DNA from: Bacteroidota bacterium
Lineage (GTDB): Bacteria > Bacteroidota > Bacteroidia > Chitinophagales > Saprospiraceae
Direction of reading: 5' to 3'
Assembly (NCBI GenBank): GCA_020160935.1
Contig: JAIUPL010000008.1
Coordinates: 62,001 to 126,000, forward strand
Length of the DNA stretch: 64,000 nt
Positions 25,796 through 35,220 of the stretch are shown in pieces; position 1 is the stretch's first letter; every line of letters starts with the position of its first letter. A program made the position numbers and the translations under genes. The notes beneath the pieces are model-generated. The model was given only the letters and a program-made list of their open reading frames with translations. It was not told the origin of the DNA and ran no database searches.

Positions 25796-26884
25796 CACAA
25801 ACCGCTCAAACACCCATTCGCTGTGTGCAATTCTCAGCCAGCCGTCCTGTTCTTCAAATATTTGCACAGTATCTCCTTTGGAGAGTTTGCGCAGGATTTT
25901 GTATTCAGTACCCGGGCCCTGGCGGGTATTGAGTTCGTTGGTGCCATCTACAACGCCGTTTTTCGGATTCAGTGGAACAACAAGTGATTGGGCAATAAAC
26001 TGCTGGTCGTTGATTTGCAGCCAGTTACCTGATTGGCCAATGACGCGAACAACCGTCTTGTTAGGTCGTGCATCCACAACCGCGAAGTTGGAGCCGGCGC
26101 CCGAGCGAACATTGGCGCCCGTGGGTGAATTGATTTCACCCAGCCAGGTATTGAACACCAGGTCGACATAGTTTTTGGACACCCAGCGGCCAGAGCCGAT
26201 GCGAAACCAACCATTTTTTTCTTCAAAAATAGATACGACGGTGTTTTGGGCCAGTTTGGTAACAATGTTGAACGTAGTGGCAGGTCCGCTTCTCACATTC
26301 AGTTCTTTGGTATTCACCTTGCCGCTTGAAACAGGCGGTTTGGGGTCGTCGGCCATTGCTTTTTCGATATCGGTCTTAAATGCCTGCCATGCTTTTTCAT
26401 CGAGCATCATTTTGGGGCAATCTTTACCGGTAATATCGTGGTGGCGATACAGGTCATTTACGGTAAATTCGTATTTCCGCAACAGAAATGCCGCGAGATC
26501 GACGGAGTTTTTGTACGTTTTATTCCAGTCGCCATCTTTGTTCACGCACATTTCAAACCCGATGACAAAGTAATTGGGAGTGAGGCTGCCTTCCTTGATC
26601 CGGTTGCCATCAGCCTTGTACAGATTCGCCCCAACATGATAGCCTACTTCATTGTCGTACAGGCATTGCACGATGGTTTTATCGTCCACGATGTAGTGGG
26701 CCGATGCATAGCGATCGGTGTTGTTGAAATAATTTCTATTGGCTTTTGCATTGGCGCCCTTTCCGGTATTGGCAGTCCAATGGGCAATCACGCCCTTTAG
26801 TTTTCGGATAGAGTATTCCTTTTCATCGCGCAGAAAAGGGCGGTTGCGTTTGTTGGTCAATAAATCCTTGGTAATAGGAAGCAT
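25787..26884 (-). CDS. N-acetylmuramoyl-L-alanine amidase with SH3 domains
   Basis: A 365-residue protein. Residues about 25-175 form an amidase_2 (T7 lysozyme-like) domain with zinc ligands H35, H149 and C156 and catalytic K154. It would cleave the lactyl-Ala bond of peptidoglycan. Three bacterial SH3-type repeats follow (about 188-243, 252-312, 315-365), each with the LNVRSGP or NTRQGPG signature, and probably bind cell wall. No signal peptide is visible, so export would need another route, or the enzyme may act in recycling or as a phage-like lysin. Its stop codon lies within the right arm of inverted repeat 8. Confidence 0.88.
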   Translation of the reverse strand: MLPITKDLLTNKRNRPFLRDEKEYSIRKLKGVIAHWTANTGKGANAKANRNYFNNTDRYASAHYIVDDKTIVQCLYDNEVGYHVGANLYKADGNRIKEGSLTPNYFVIGFEMCVNKDGDWNKTYKNSVDLAAFLLRKYEFTVNDLYRHHDITGKDCPKMMLDEKAWQAFKTDIEKAMADDPKPPVSSGKVNTKELNVRSGPATTFNIVTKLAQNTVVSIFEEKNGWFRIGSGRWVSKNYVDLVFNTWLGEINSPTGANVRSGAGSNFAVVDARPNKTVVRVIGQSGNWLQINDQQFIAQSLVVPLNPKNGVVDGTNELNTRQGPGTEYKILRKLSKGDTVQIFEEQDGWLRIAHSEWVFERFVKS

Positions 26885-26918
26885 ATGATCTGGAGATGAC
26901 AGGTTTGAAGAACTCTGC

Positions 26919-26926
26919 TAATTTTG
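26919..26926 (+). promoter_or_regulatory. -7 element (TAATTTTG) of trmD
   Basis: A perfect TAnnTTTG element 20 bases before the ATG at 26946; no good -33 element at the expected spacing. Confidence 0.4.
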
Positions 26927-26945
26927 CGGTGAAAATAACTGAAAA

Positions 26946-27644
26946 ATGCGGTTCGATATTATATCCGTTTTGCCGGAATTGCTGGAAAGTCCTCTGAATC
27001 ATTCAATTATGAAAAGGGCAAAGGAAAAAGGACTGCTGGAGGTTCACCTGCACCATTTGCGCGACTATGCTACGGGCAAGCACAAGCAGGTGGACGATTA
27101 CCAGTTTGGAGGCGGTGCCGGTATGGTCATGAAACCAGAACCGCTCGCTGCGTGCATCGAAAAACTGATGTCTGAACGCTCCTACGACGAAGTCATTTAC
27201 ACCACACCCGATGGAGAACGCCTCGAACAGCAGCGCTGCAACCGGCTGAGCATGCAGGAAAATGTGCTCATCATTTGCGGGCACTACAAAGGTATCGATG
27301 ATCGTATTCGGCAGAAATATGTGAGCCTCGAAATCAGTATCGGCGACTACGTACTATCGGGTGGCGAACTGGCTGCGGCCATTATTGTCGATGCTGTGGG
27401 CCGACTGATTCCCGGTGTGCTGAACGATGAGACCTCGGCACTGTTCGACAGTTTTCAGGACGACCTGCTCGCCCCGCCCGTGTACACCCGCCCGGCCGAG
27501 TGGGAAGGCATGAAAGTGCCCGATGTACTACTATCCGGACATGAAAAAATGATCGATGAATGGCGGCACGATCAAAGCCTGGAACGAACAAAAACCCGGC
27601 GCCCCGACTTGTGGGAGAAATTTGCGAAGGGTGGGGGAGCCTAA
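26946..27644 (+). CDS. trmD: tRNA (guanine37-N1)-methyltransferase
   Basis: A 232-residue enzyme that methylates G37 of tRNAs with SAM and prevents frameshifting. The start [28 protein letters not shown] and the core [17 protein letters not shown] are diagnostic. The trefoil-knot SAM site has [12 protein letters not shown] and [13 protein letters not shown], and the catalytic Asp region lies near FDSFQDDLL. The C-terminal helices end LWEKFAKGG. In many bacteria trmD sits with rpsP, rimM and rplS; here none of them is adjacent, so the gene is separated from the ribosomal operon. It ends 43 bases before inverted repeat 9. Confidence 0.96.
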   Translation: MRFDIISVLPELLESPLNHSIMKRAKEKGLLEVHLHHLRDYATGKHKQVDDYQFGGGAGMVMKPEPLAACIEKLMSERSYDEVIYTTPDGERLEQQRCNRLSMQENVLIICGHYKGIDDRIRQKYVSLEISIGDYVLSGGELAAAIIVDAVGRLIPGVLNDETSALFDSFQDDLLAPPVYTRPAEWEGMKVPDVLLSGHEKMIDEWRHDQSLERTKTRRPDLWEKFAKGGGA

Positions 27645-27687
27645 CAGCAGACGCGCTCGCCTATTCAGACATTCCAAAAAAATACGA

Positions 27688-27795
27688 ACACTCTACGTGT
27701 TGTGTCCTTTGTGAAACCTTTGTGCACGTTGTGGTTAAAAAATTTTTACCACAAAGAACACCACGGTTTCACAAAGGACACAACGCGTAGAGTGT
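27688..27795. repeat. Intergenic inverted repeat 9 (CCTTTGTGAAACC family)
   Basis: Arms of about 53 nt (27688-27740 and 27742-27795) with almost no loop. They contain ACACTCTACG at the outer end and TGTCCTTTGTGAAACCTTTG inside. It belongs to the family of repeats 7 and 15 and shares the GTAGAGT word with repeats 4 and 8. It lies between two plus-strand genes. Confidence 0.9.
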
Positions 27796-27911
27796 ACTAC
27801 AATTCAAACAAAAATCTATTCAGTTAAAATTTTCTGTATTGAGTTTGTGTTTTTAAAAACAAATAGTTTTACATTTGTGCGCTGAACATCTACAGCAAAA
27901 ACACACACGTC

Positions 27912-28883
27912 ATGAAACTTTGTCCCAATTGTGCGGCCGAAATTATTCCCGGCTCCAAATTTTGCCATCGATGTGGCGACAAGGTCGCCGAGCGCATGAA
28001 AGACTGCCCGTCTTGTCATGAGCAAAGCCCGCTGGCGTCTGTCTTTTGTCACCACTGCGGTTTTCATTTTGAAGGGCGCCACCGCAGCGATCACGGGTAC
28101 CAACCTGTGTATGCGCTCGACTTTAATCCGGATACCTTGACGGATCAGGTAAAAGCATTGTTTTTCAAAAGCCTGAAACGACGTATTGAGGAAGAGCACG
28201 ACGTCAATAAATACAGCGACTACGTACACCGTTTTTACGACTCCCGGTTTCGGGAGATTTACAGCCTGCGCGCCGAACAAATTGCTGAAGATGTGATGAT
28301 GCAATGGGAAAGATTCGGCACTCAGGGCCTGGAAGAAGTAGACCGTCGCATTGAGACGGCTTTTGAGGGTTTGATGGACTATTTTATCATTCAGTTTTGC
28401 CCCGACCTGAATGGTGTGCTGCTTCCTCCGGCCATTTTGAAATATGAAAAAATTCAGTTGGGGCAGGTAGACTTGTGGGCTGTACTGTCTGATTTTCTCG
28501 ATTTTGAGCGGGAAGAAGAAGTCTTTTATATCGATTTTATCAGCATGCCATCAGAATTGCTGGCCAATGCCTGCAAGAATTACCTGTGTGCCGAGCGCAA
28601 GGAAAAAGTCTACTTCATTTGTGATCTGTCCTTGAAAGGAAATTGTAAGGAAGGTTTTGCCATGACCGACAAAGCCATTTACTGGAAAGCCCCCTTCGAC
28701 AAAGCGCGTAAGGTGACGTATGAAGAACTGCGCGAAATTCGACGCGAAAAGGAATGGATTACCATCAATGGACACTTTTTTACAGCCAATCCAAGCCTGA
28801 ATTTGAAATTGTGTAAGTTGCTGAAAAAGATGCGTGTATGGAAACCGGAAGGCGCTCCGAAAGTACGCGTTCACAGCCGATGA
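27912..28883 (+). CDS. Double zinc-ribbon protein of unknown function
   Basis: A 323-residue protein. Residues 1-55 hold two zinc ribbons, CPNCAAEI-x-CHRCG and CPSC-x-CHHCG, giving eight Cys-type ligands. The rest is mainly helical (about 60-210). A C-terminal part, about 240-310, contains AMTDKAIYWKAP and EELREI-x-WITINGHFF, which recalls bacterial PH-like domains found after zinc ribbons. No membrane segment or signal peptide is present, so it is probably cytosolic. It could be a scaffold or regulatory protein. A separate promoter region after inverted repeat 9 is likely. Confidence 0.7.
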   Translation: MKLCPNCAAEIIPGSKFCHRCGDKVAERMKDCPSCHEQSPLASVFCHHCGFHFEGRHRSDHGYQPVYALDFNPDTLTDQVKALFFKSLKRRIEEEHDVNKYSDYVHRFYDSRFREIYSLRAEQIAEDVMMQWERFGTQGLEEVDRRIETAFEGLMDYFIIQFCPDLNGVLLPPAILKYEKIQLGQVDLWAVLSDFLDFEREEEVFYIDFISMPSELLANACKNYLCAERKEKVYFICDLSLKGNCKEGFAMTDKAIYWKAPFDKARKVTYEELREIRREKEWITINGHFFTANPSLNLKLCKLLKKMRVWKPEGAPKVRVHSR

Positions 28884-28937
28884 AACTTTTTTCAAATTTT
28901 GACGCTTATGTCTTTGTCAGTTTGCAGGAACACGTCT

Positions 28938-28945
28938 TATCTTTG
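28938..28945 (+). promoter_or_regulatory. -7 element (TATCTTTG) of tRNA-His
   Basis: A perfect TAnnTTTG element 20 bases before the tRNA gene, with a TTG 21 bases upstream of it (28914-28916). Confidence 0.65.
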
Positions 28946-28964
28946 CAGCCGCTTAAACAAGCAT

Positions 28965-29039
<75 letters not shown>

Positions 29040-29043
29040 CTAC

Positions 29044-29087
29044 AAAGTGCAAATAGTTGTTAATCAACTGTTTGCACTTTCTTTTTT
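29044..29087 (+). terminator. Rho-independent terminator of tRNA-His
   Basis: A 16-bp stem with one mismatch (29044-29059 with 29065-29080) and 5-nt loop, followed by CTTTTTT. It lies five bases after the tRNA. Confidence 0.9.
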
Positions 29088-29088
29088 G

Positions 29089-29210
29089 CGACACGGATTA
29101 CGCGGAGAGGGCGGATATTCACGGATTGGATTCAGGTAAAAGAAAAATACTTCATTACTCTTAATCTAATCCGTGAATATCCGCCCTCTCCGCGTAATCC
29201 GTGTTTCGTC
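29089..29210. repeat. Intergenic inverted repeat 10 (CGGATTACGCGGA type)
   Basis: Arms of about 40 nt (29089-29128 and 29166-29210), nearly perfect, built from CGGATT and GCGGA words with a unique centre of about 37 nt. The right arm ends at the stop codon of the DUF1573 gene (29212-29214). The left arm starts just after the tRNA terminator. Confidence 0.9.
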
Positions 29211-29211
29211 G

Positions 29212-29685
29212 TTACTTTTTAGTTTTCACCACCCCGCGCAGCGACACCTGCGATTCATTGGGATAAGTGTTGGCGGTGACGGTAATTACTTTATGTTGTT
29301 CGTTCTTTTTCATGTCGGTATTAAACCGGGCGTTGATTTCACCCGTTCCACCGGGAGGAATTGGATCTTTCGGCCATTCCGGGATAGTGCATCCGCAGGT
29401 AGAACGTGCATTCATAATAGTGAGCGGCACTTTACCGGTATTGGTAAATTTGAAACTATGCGTCACGATGTCGCCTTCTGTGGCTTCGCCAAAGTTGAAT
29501 TCTCGTTCTTCGAATTTGATACGTGCCAGTTGGTTGGTATCGGTTGGCAAATCGGCTGTAGCGGGATTGCGAATGAGATCTGAATTCGGGCCGCCAGACA
29601 ATTCTTTCACACCATCTGTTTTGTCATTTTTGCATGCTGCAAAAGCAATCATGCCGGCAAGAAAGAAAAGAAGGGTATTTTTCAT
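29212..29685 (-). CDS. DUF1573 lipoprotein
   Basis: A 157-residue protein with a lipoprotein signal peptide (lipobox AFAAC, Cys near residue 17). It then has a DUF1573 Ig-like domain with the hallmark F-x-F-T-N-T-G-K-V-P-L-T-I-x-x-A-R-S-T-C-G-C-T-I-P and the ending VSLRGVV. These small domains are common in Bacteroidota and are thought to be beta-sandwich modules of the periplasm or surface. The function is unknown. The ATG at 29685 was chosen over an upstream one because it gives the signal peptide directly. The aroK gene starts divergently 88 bases upstream. Confidence 0.88.
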   Translation of the reverse strand: MKNTLLFFLAGMIAFAACKNDKTDGVKELSGGPNSDLIRNPATADLPTDTNQLARIKFEEREFNFGEATEGDIVTHSFKFTNTGKVPLTIMNARSTCGCTIPEWPKDPIPPGGTGEINARFNTDMKKNEQHKVITVTANTYPNESQVSLRGVVKTKK

Positions 29686-29773
29686 AAAAATGTAGTTTTG
29701 TTGTGTACAATTTGCGGCAAAATTACACGCACACCAGCATGCCTGTATCGCCTGATATTTAAAAGAAAAGTGA

Positions 29774-30298
29774 ATGACTCGATCCATATTTTTGATAGGT
29801 TTCATGGGAAGCGGCAAATCGCATTGGGGGCGCAAATTGGCTGATATTCTAAACGTTCCATTTGTTGACCTGGATGCAGATATAGTTTCCTACGCCGGAA
29901 TGAGTATTTCAGACATTTTTGCAGAGCAGGGAGAAACGGGATTCCGTGAACTGGAACGCGAGCGATTGCACGCGTTGATGTCCGGACAGTCCTGCGTAGT
30001 GGCAACCGGCGGCGGAACACCCTGTTTTTTTGACAATATGGATCAAATGAATGCCAGCGCATGCACTATTTTCCTGGATGTGCCCGTCGAGGTTTTGGTA
30101 AAACGCCTTTCCGGAGAAATGCAAAAAAGGCCTTTGCTGGCGAATCTTACACCCGAGCAATTGCCGGAATTTATTGGGCGGATGCTTGAAAAACGTATCC
30201 CATATTACAGGCAAGCACAGCATACCCTGGCATGGAGTGGGGTAGAGGCCGAATACCTGACACATCTCCTGCAGGCAGCAAACAGGAATATTTCCTGA
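29774..30298 (+). CDS. aroK: Shikimate kinase
   Basis: A 174-residue P-loop kinase that phosphorylates shikimate at the 3-hydroxyl in aromatic amino-acid synthesis, making the precursor of chorismate. The Walker A GFMGSGKS is at residues 9-16. The shikimate site is DLDADI (residues 32-37) and F-R-E-L-E, and the GGGTPCF loop near residue 80 matches the family. The LID region carries R-P-L-L. It supplies chorismate, which the MqnA enzyme encoded at 61.7 kb uses. rmuC starts 48 bases later with its own promoter element. Confidence 0.94.
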   Translation: MTRSIFLIGFMGSGKSHWGRKLADILNVPFVDLDADIVSYAGMSISDIFAEQGETGFRELERERLHALMSGQSCVVATGGGTPCFFDNMDQMNASACTIFLDVPVEVLVKRLSGEMQKRPLLANLTPEQLPEFIGRMLEKRIPYYRQAQHTLAWSGVEAEYLTHLLQAANRNIS

Positions 30299-30326
30299 AA
30301 AACAAACAAAATGTCCCAAACAGGGC

Positions 30327-30334
30327 TACATTTG
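30327..30334 (+). promoter_or_regulatory. -7 element (TACATTTG) of rmuC
   Basis: A perfect TAnnTTTG element 12 bases before the ATG at 30346 and 21 before the ATG at 30355. The predicted start near 30341 fits the second ATG better. Confidence 0.5.
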
Positions 30335-30345
30335 TTCAACAAAAA

Positions 30346-31674
30346 ATGTTGAGAATGGATGTTTACTTCTACCTGTTGGCGGCATTGGGTATGTTGGTAC
30401 TGATTTTTCTGCTTGTCAGACAACAAAGTGCAGGCCGTATACAATCGCTTGATCATCAACAATTTGTACCCAGAGAATTGTATATTTCCGTCAAAGGACA
30501 GGTAGAAAAACTGCAAAGTGATGTGAATGCCAAAGAGCAGGAACTGCGCGATGCACATGCACAATTAGCCGCACGAGAACAACAGATTTTCCACCTCGAA
30601 CAGGCGCTTCAATCTCAAAAATCCGAACTGGCCCAGATGCAGGCGACCTTCAAAACGGAATTTGAAAACATCGCCAACCGCCTGCTGGAAGAAAAATCCC
30701 AACGCTTTACAGCCCAAAATGCTCAGCAATTGCAAAGCGTTCTGCAGCCCTTGCGGGAAAAAATCCGCGACTTTGAGGAACAGGTCGATCGGAAATTTCT
30801 GGAAGAAACCCGTGAAAAGGCCAGCCTGAAACAAGAATTGCAACAATTATTTTCGCTGAACCAGCAACTCAGCCACGACGCACACCAACTGACTTCGGCG
30901 CTGAAAGGCCAGAGCAAATTGCAGGGCGACTGGGGGGAAATGCAACTGGAAATGCTGCTCGAACATGCCGGACTACAAAAAGGGGTGCATTTTCTCACAC
31001 AGGCTACTTACCGCGATGAGGATGGCGCTGCAAAACGCCCGGATTTTATCATTCAACTGCCTGATAACAAGCAACTTATTGTGGATGCAAAAGTGTCGCT
31101 TACCGCATTTGAACGCTACTTTAATACGCAAGACCCGAGCCAACGCGACCAGCACCTGCGCGCGCATGTGAGCAGCCTTCGCAGCCATGTAGATAACCTG
31201 AGCCGTACCAATTATCAGACCTTGTACCAGATAAATTCTCCCGATTACCTGTTGCTTTTTGTACCGCTCGAAGGCGCGCTGCAGGCGGCCGCCCAGATCG
31301 ACCCCAAACTATACGCCGATGCCATGGAACGCAATGTTATCATTGTGACGACAAGCAGTCTGCTGGCAACCATGCGCACGGTGGCGCATTTGTGGAAACA
31401 GGAAAAACAAACGCGTTCTGTACTGGAAATTGCGCGCCAGAGCGGCCTTTTGTACGATAAATTTGTATCATTTGTGGAAGACCTGCGTACCATTGGCGCC
31501 CGCCTCGACAATGCTCGTACGGCTTATGACGATGCCATGAACAAACTCACGAATGCCGTTCGGCCGGGGGATACGCTCATCGGGAAAGCCGAAAAAATAC
31601 GCGAACTGGGCGCCCGGGCTACCAAGTCGCTGCCACAGGAAATGGTAGACGAAGCAAAAGGAGATGACCAGTGA
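30346..31674 (+). CDS. rmuC: DNA recombination protein RmuC
   Basis: A 442-residue protein with one N-terminal membrane segment (about 6-24) and a long coiled coil (about 45-200). The RmuC domain (about 210-400) follows, with LQGDWGEMQLEMLLEHAGLQKG, RPDFIIQLPDNKQLIVDAKVSLTAFERYF and PLEGALQAA. RmuC proteins resemble nuclease folds and limit inversions at short inverted repeats in E. coli. That link is interesting here, because this genome is rich in intergenic inverted repeats. An alternative start is ATG at 30355, three codons later. The gene is not linked to other repair genes. Confidence 0.92.
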   Translation: MLRMDVYFYLLAALGMLVLIFLLVRQQSAGRIQSLDHQQFVPRELYISVKGQVEKLQSDVNAKEQELRDAHAQLAAREQQIFHLEQALQSQKSELAQMQATFKTEFENIANRLLEEKSQRFTAQNAQQLQSVLQPLREKIRDFEEQVDRKFLEETREKASLKQELQQLFSLNQQLSHDAHQLTSALKGQSKLQGDWGEMQLEMLLEHAGLQKGVHFLTQATYRDEDGAAKRPDFIIQLPDNKQLIVDAKVSLTAFERYFNTQDPSQRDQHLRAHVSSLRSHVDNLSRTNYQTLYQINSPDYLLLFVPLEGALQAAAQIDPKLYADAMERNVIIVTTSSLLATMRTVAHLWKQEKQTRSVLEIARQSGLLYDKFVSFVEDLRTIGARLDNARTAYDDAMNKLTNAVRPGDTLIGKAEKIRELGARATKSLPQEMVDEAKGDDQ

Positions 31675-31693
31675 ATTTTCCTGTTTGAAAAAG

Positions 31694-32995
31694 TCAGTGC
31701 CGCACACCGGCAAAAATCTGTTCGCTGATGCGTTGTAAAAAGCCTTTATCGTCGGTGATGATCTCCGCTTTCCCTTGAAGTTGTTGTTCAAACCGGATTT
31801 CCTTGCCATAACTGGTGCGCAGGCTGTTGTTTTTGTTGACAGGCAAAGCCACCAGAATAGAGTACTGATTGTCTTTTGGCACAAGCGATTTGGTAATAAT
31901 GAGGCCGCTGATGGTGCCGAATTCGTAATAGGGGTAGTTGTCGAGTTTGAGTATAACCCGTTGTTTTTCATGCACTTTGCCGCTGCCTGCAATGGGCAGT
32001 GACACGCGCCCGATGATTTTGTCGTTTTGGAGCGGGACAACGGTCATAACCTGTTCGCCTTGTCTTACAAACTGTTGCAGCGTGAGGCCATTCAGCGATA
32101 CTTTTCCTTCAATAGGCGCTTGCAGCAGATAGGTTTGTTTCCACTTGCTCACGTTGCTGCGCAAGGTATTGAGGCTCGCGGATAGCCGGCTGGAAGCAGA
32201 AGAGGTTGTTTCCTGCTGACCGAAAGAGGCGCTGTTGATGTTGTTTTGCAGGCTGATGATTTCCCGGCGTTTTTGCAGAATATTGTCTTCATACTGATCG
32301 CGCTGGCGTTCCAGTTCGGCCAGTTTGGTGCGTTCTTTTTCAAAATCTACGCGGGAGGTAATGCCTTGTTCGTACAGTTCTTTTTGTTTTTGGTACAGGT
32401 CTTCCGCAATTTTCAATTGGTCGTTGGTGCGTTTCTGCGCTTTTTCCTCAAAAGTAATACTCTGTTTCAACTGACTGATTTGCTGTTGAATAGAGTAAAT
32501 ATTGGACTGCACCGAGGCGCTTCTGCTATCGCGACCAAATTTGAAATCGCTCAGAATACGCACAAAATCGGCATAATCGCCTTGCAATTCTCCCAGTGTC
32601 AGGCTATCGGGTTGTTGAATGTTTCGAAATGATTCGATGCTCGTTTGCTGCCAGGCGCCGAGGCAGGAGTCGAGGTACAATACATCACGGTATTTGGCTG
32701 TACTCTGCAATACTGCCAGTAACTGATTGGCGCCAACCTGTGCAGTATCGGTTACCAGCAATTGGGCGATACGGCCGTCCGTGCGTGCTATCACATCTAC
32801 GGGTGGTGTGGCAGTCGTGACCACCACTTTTGCCTCTACAACATCAGGGTAACGGACAAACCAGGCTGCTGCCAGCAGCATGATGAAGCCGACCAGTACA
32901 ATGGAAGTACCCCAGCGCACCAGCCAGCCAGGTGGTGTGCCGAGAATTTCCTGTACATCTTCAGATCGGAGTTCTACGTATTCGCGATCAGCCAT
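31694..32995 (-). CDS. HlyD-type adaptor of a peptidase-containing ABC exporter
   Basis: A 433-residue membrane-fusion protein with one N-terminal membrane segment (about 29-47) and a lipoyl half (VIARTDGRIAQLLVTDTAQVGANQLL). A coiled-coil hairpin (about 150-260) is followed by LLQAPIEGKVSLNG and a beta-barrel end. It is the periplasmic partner of the ABC exporter encoded 25 bases upstream (33021-35213). It differs clearly from the HlyD at 21219, so the two systems are not recent duplicates. The outer-membrane channel is probably the TolC protein at 19813 or one outside the window. Confidence 0.9.
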   Translation of the reverse strand: MADREYVELRSEDVQEILGTPPGWLVRWGTSIVLVGFIMLLAAAWFVRYPDVVEAKVVVTTATPPVDVIARTDGRIAQLLVTDTAQVGANQLLAVLQSTAKYRDVLYLDSCLGAWQQTSIESFRNIQQPDSLTLGELQGDYADFVRILSDFKFGRDSRSASVQSNIYSIQQQISQLKQSITFEEKAQKRTNDQLKIAEDLYQKQKELYEQGITSRVDFEKERTKLAELERQRDQYEDNILQKRREIISLQNNINSASFGQQETTSSASSRLSASLNTLRSNVSKWKQTYLLQAPIEGKVSLNGLTLQQFVRQGEQVMTVVPLQNDKIIGRVSLPIAGSGKVHEKQRVILKLDNYPYYEFGTISGLIITKSLVPKDNQYSILVALPVNKNNSLRTSYGKEIRFEQQLQGKAEIITDDKGFLQRISEQIFAGVRH

Positions 32996-33020
32996 ATAGT
33001 TGTGTGAGTTTTTTCGGAAA

Positions 33021-35213
33021 TCAGGTTCCCAGTTCGAGTTGTTCGCGCACCAGTCGGTAGTAAATACCTTTCTGATTGGTCAGTTCCGTATGTGTACCTT
33101 GTTCCACCACCTCGCCTTTTTCCAGAACGATGATATGGTCGGCGTTGCGCACGGTACTCAGGCGGTGCGCTACGATAACTACCGTTTTGTTGCGGAAAGC
33201 CAGTTCAAGGTTGTGCATGATAACCCGTTCATTATGGGCATCGAGGGCATTGGTGGCTTCATCAAAAAGTATGTACTGCGGGTTTTTGTAAATGGCCCTG
33301 GCAATGAGCAATCGTTGTTTCTGTCCCTGGCTGAGGCCGTTTCCATCCTGGCCTACTTTGGTGTTGTAACCCAGGGGCAGCGATTCGATAAAAGATTGAA
33401 TATTAGCCACTTTTGCAGCATATAGCAATTGCCGGCGGTCGATGTGTTCTTCTCCCAGGGCAATATTCCGGGCTATGGTATCGGAAAAGATGAAGCCATC
33501 CTGCATGACCACACCGCACTGACTGCGCCACAATTTGTGATGCACGTTGGACAGGTTGAGATCACCAATGCGCACAACACCTTCCGTAGGCGGGTAAAAA
33601 TTGAGCAGCATTTTCAGCAGGGTCGTTTTACCACTACCGGAGGTGCCTACAATGGCGGTTGTTTTTCCTTCCCGGAAAGAAAGGTTCAGGTTTTTAAGCA
33701 CCCAGGGGTCGTGCGGGCCGCCGTACCGAAACGAGACATTCTGAAGTGTCAGGTCGCCATTGGCAGGCAGCACGGTTACTTTTGAATCGTCATTCAGGTC
33801 TTCGTCGGGGCGCTGGTGTATTTCCTGCATCCTTTCGAGGCTGATTTTGGCCTCCTGGGCATGCAGGATAAATTGCACCAGCGACTCCAGTGGAGCATTC
33901 ATGTGGCCAATGATATACTGCACAGCGAGCATCATACCAAGGCTCATTTCACCCTGAATCACGGCCTGCGCGGCGAGCACACTGATCAGGATATTTTTTC
34001 CTTCATTGATAAAAGCCGCGCCGGCGCGTTGCATCTGGTCGGTAGCGAGGTATTGCACATTTACCCGAAACAGGCGCGCCTGGATACGTTCCCAGGCCCA
34101 GCGCTTCTGCCGCTCGGCATTGTGGAGTTTGATTTCCTGCATGCCGTTGACCAACTGAATCAGGGAGTTCTGGTTTTCGGCCATTTGCTCGAAACGGCGG
34201 TAGTCGAGCGAACGGCGGCGCTGCAAAAACAGCACTACCCAGCCGAAATAAGTGGCCGCGCCAATAAAAAAAACCAAAAACAGCAAAGGATTGTAATAAG
34301 CCAGTACAAACCCAAACAGCAACAGGTTGACAACGGAAAACAGCGTTATGAGCGAGGAAGAGGTGAGGAAACGTTCCACACGCTCATTGTCGTAAATCCG
34401 TTGCAACAAATCGCCCGTCATTTTCGAATCGAAAAACGACATGGGCAAGCGCATCAATTTGATCAGAAAATCGGACACCAGGTTGATGTTGACCCTTGTA
34501 CCGATATGCAGCAAAATCCAGCCGCGAATAAACTCTACGGCTACCTGGCTTACAAACAACATGCCCTGGGCCAGCAGTATCAGGTATACAAAACTCAGGT
34601 CGTTGAGTTGAACACCTTTGTCTACCAACGCCTGCATCAAAAAAGGGAACGCCAACTGGATCAGGCTGCCAAGGAACAATCCGATGCCCAATTGCCAGAT
34701 GAGGCGATGGTGTTGCCAGAGGTATGGCCACAAAAACCGAAGCCCGGAGCGGTCGTTTTTTTCACCTTCCCGCTCGTAAAAGTCCGGCGTAGGCTCCATC
34801 AGCAGCAAGATACCTTGCGCTTCCGTATTCACGACGTCGCTGATCCAACCGTTCAGGAATTCCTGTTCCTGAAGTTCTATTTTGCCAATTTTCGGGTCGG
34901 CCACAAACACTTTCCCAGCAGAGATTTTATACACTACCACGAAATGATCCTGCTGCCAGTGCGCCACACAGGGCAATGGAATGTCTTCGGAAAGCCTCTT
35001 GAATCCTGTTTTTACACCCAGCGTACGGAAACCGATCTTTTCCGCAGCATCGGAAATACCCATCAGCGACACCCCTTCCCGGTCGAGATACGACAACTGG
35101 CGCAGGTACTCCAGCGAATAGTGGCGCCCATAGTGGCGTGCCACCATGCGCAGGCAGGTAGCGCCGCAGTCTGCGGAGTCCAGTTGTTTGTAGAATTGAA
35201 AACTGTCTGCCAT
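33021..35213 (-). CDS. Peptidase C39-containing ABC exporter (PCAT)
   Basis: A 730-residue transporter that cleaves a double-glycine leader and exports the peptide. The N-terminal C39 peptidase has C16 (DCGATC), H90 and D106 (VADP) as catalytic residues. Six membrane segments lie at about 165-430. The ATPase has Walker A (GTSGSGKTT), signature LSQGQKQR and Walker B (ILFDEATNALD) intact, unlike the exporter at 22647. Its HlyD follows after 25 bases. Substrate precursors with a GG leader are not visible nearby. The gene starts just inside the region where inverted repeat 11 begins. Confidence 0.93.
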   Translation of the reverse strand: MADSFQFYKQLDSADCGATCLRMVARHYGRHYSLEYLRQLSYLDREGVSLMGISDAAEKIGFRTLGVKTGFKRLSEDIPLPCVAHWQQDHFVVVYKISAGKVFVADPKIGKIELQEQEFLNGWISDVVNTEAQGILLLMEPTPDFYEREGEKNDRSGLRFLWPYLWQHHRLIWQLGIGLFLGSLIQLAFPFLMQALVDKGVQLNDLSFVYLILLAQGMLFVSQVAVEFIRGWILLHIGTRVNINLVSDFLIKLMRLPMSFFDSKMTGDLLQRIYDNERVERFLTSSSLITLFSVVNLLLFGFVLAYYNPLLFLVFFIGAATYFGWVVLFLQRRRSLDYRRFEQMAENQNSLIQLVNGMQEIKLHNAERQKRWAWERIQARLFRVNVQYLATDQMQRAGAAFINEGKNILISVLAAQAVIQGEMSLGMMLAVQYIIGHMNAPLESLVQFILHAQEAKISLERMQEIHQRPDEDLNDDSKVTVLPANGDLTLQNVSFRYGGPHDPWVLKNLNLSFREGKTTAIVGTSGSGKTTLLKMLLNFYPPTEGVVRIGDLNLSNVHHKLWRSQCGVVMQDGFIFSDTIARNIALGEEHIDRRQLLYAAKVANIQSFIESLPLGYNTKVGQDGNGLSQGQKQRLLIARAIYKNPQYILFDEATNALDAHNERVIMHNLELAFRNKTVVIVAHRLSTVRNADHIIVLEKGEVVEQGTHTELTNQKGIYYRLVREQLELGT

Positions 35214-35220
35214 GGAAAAA

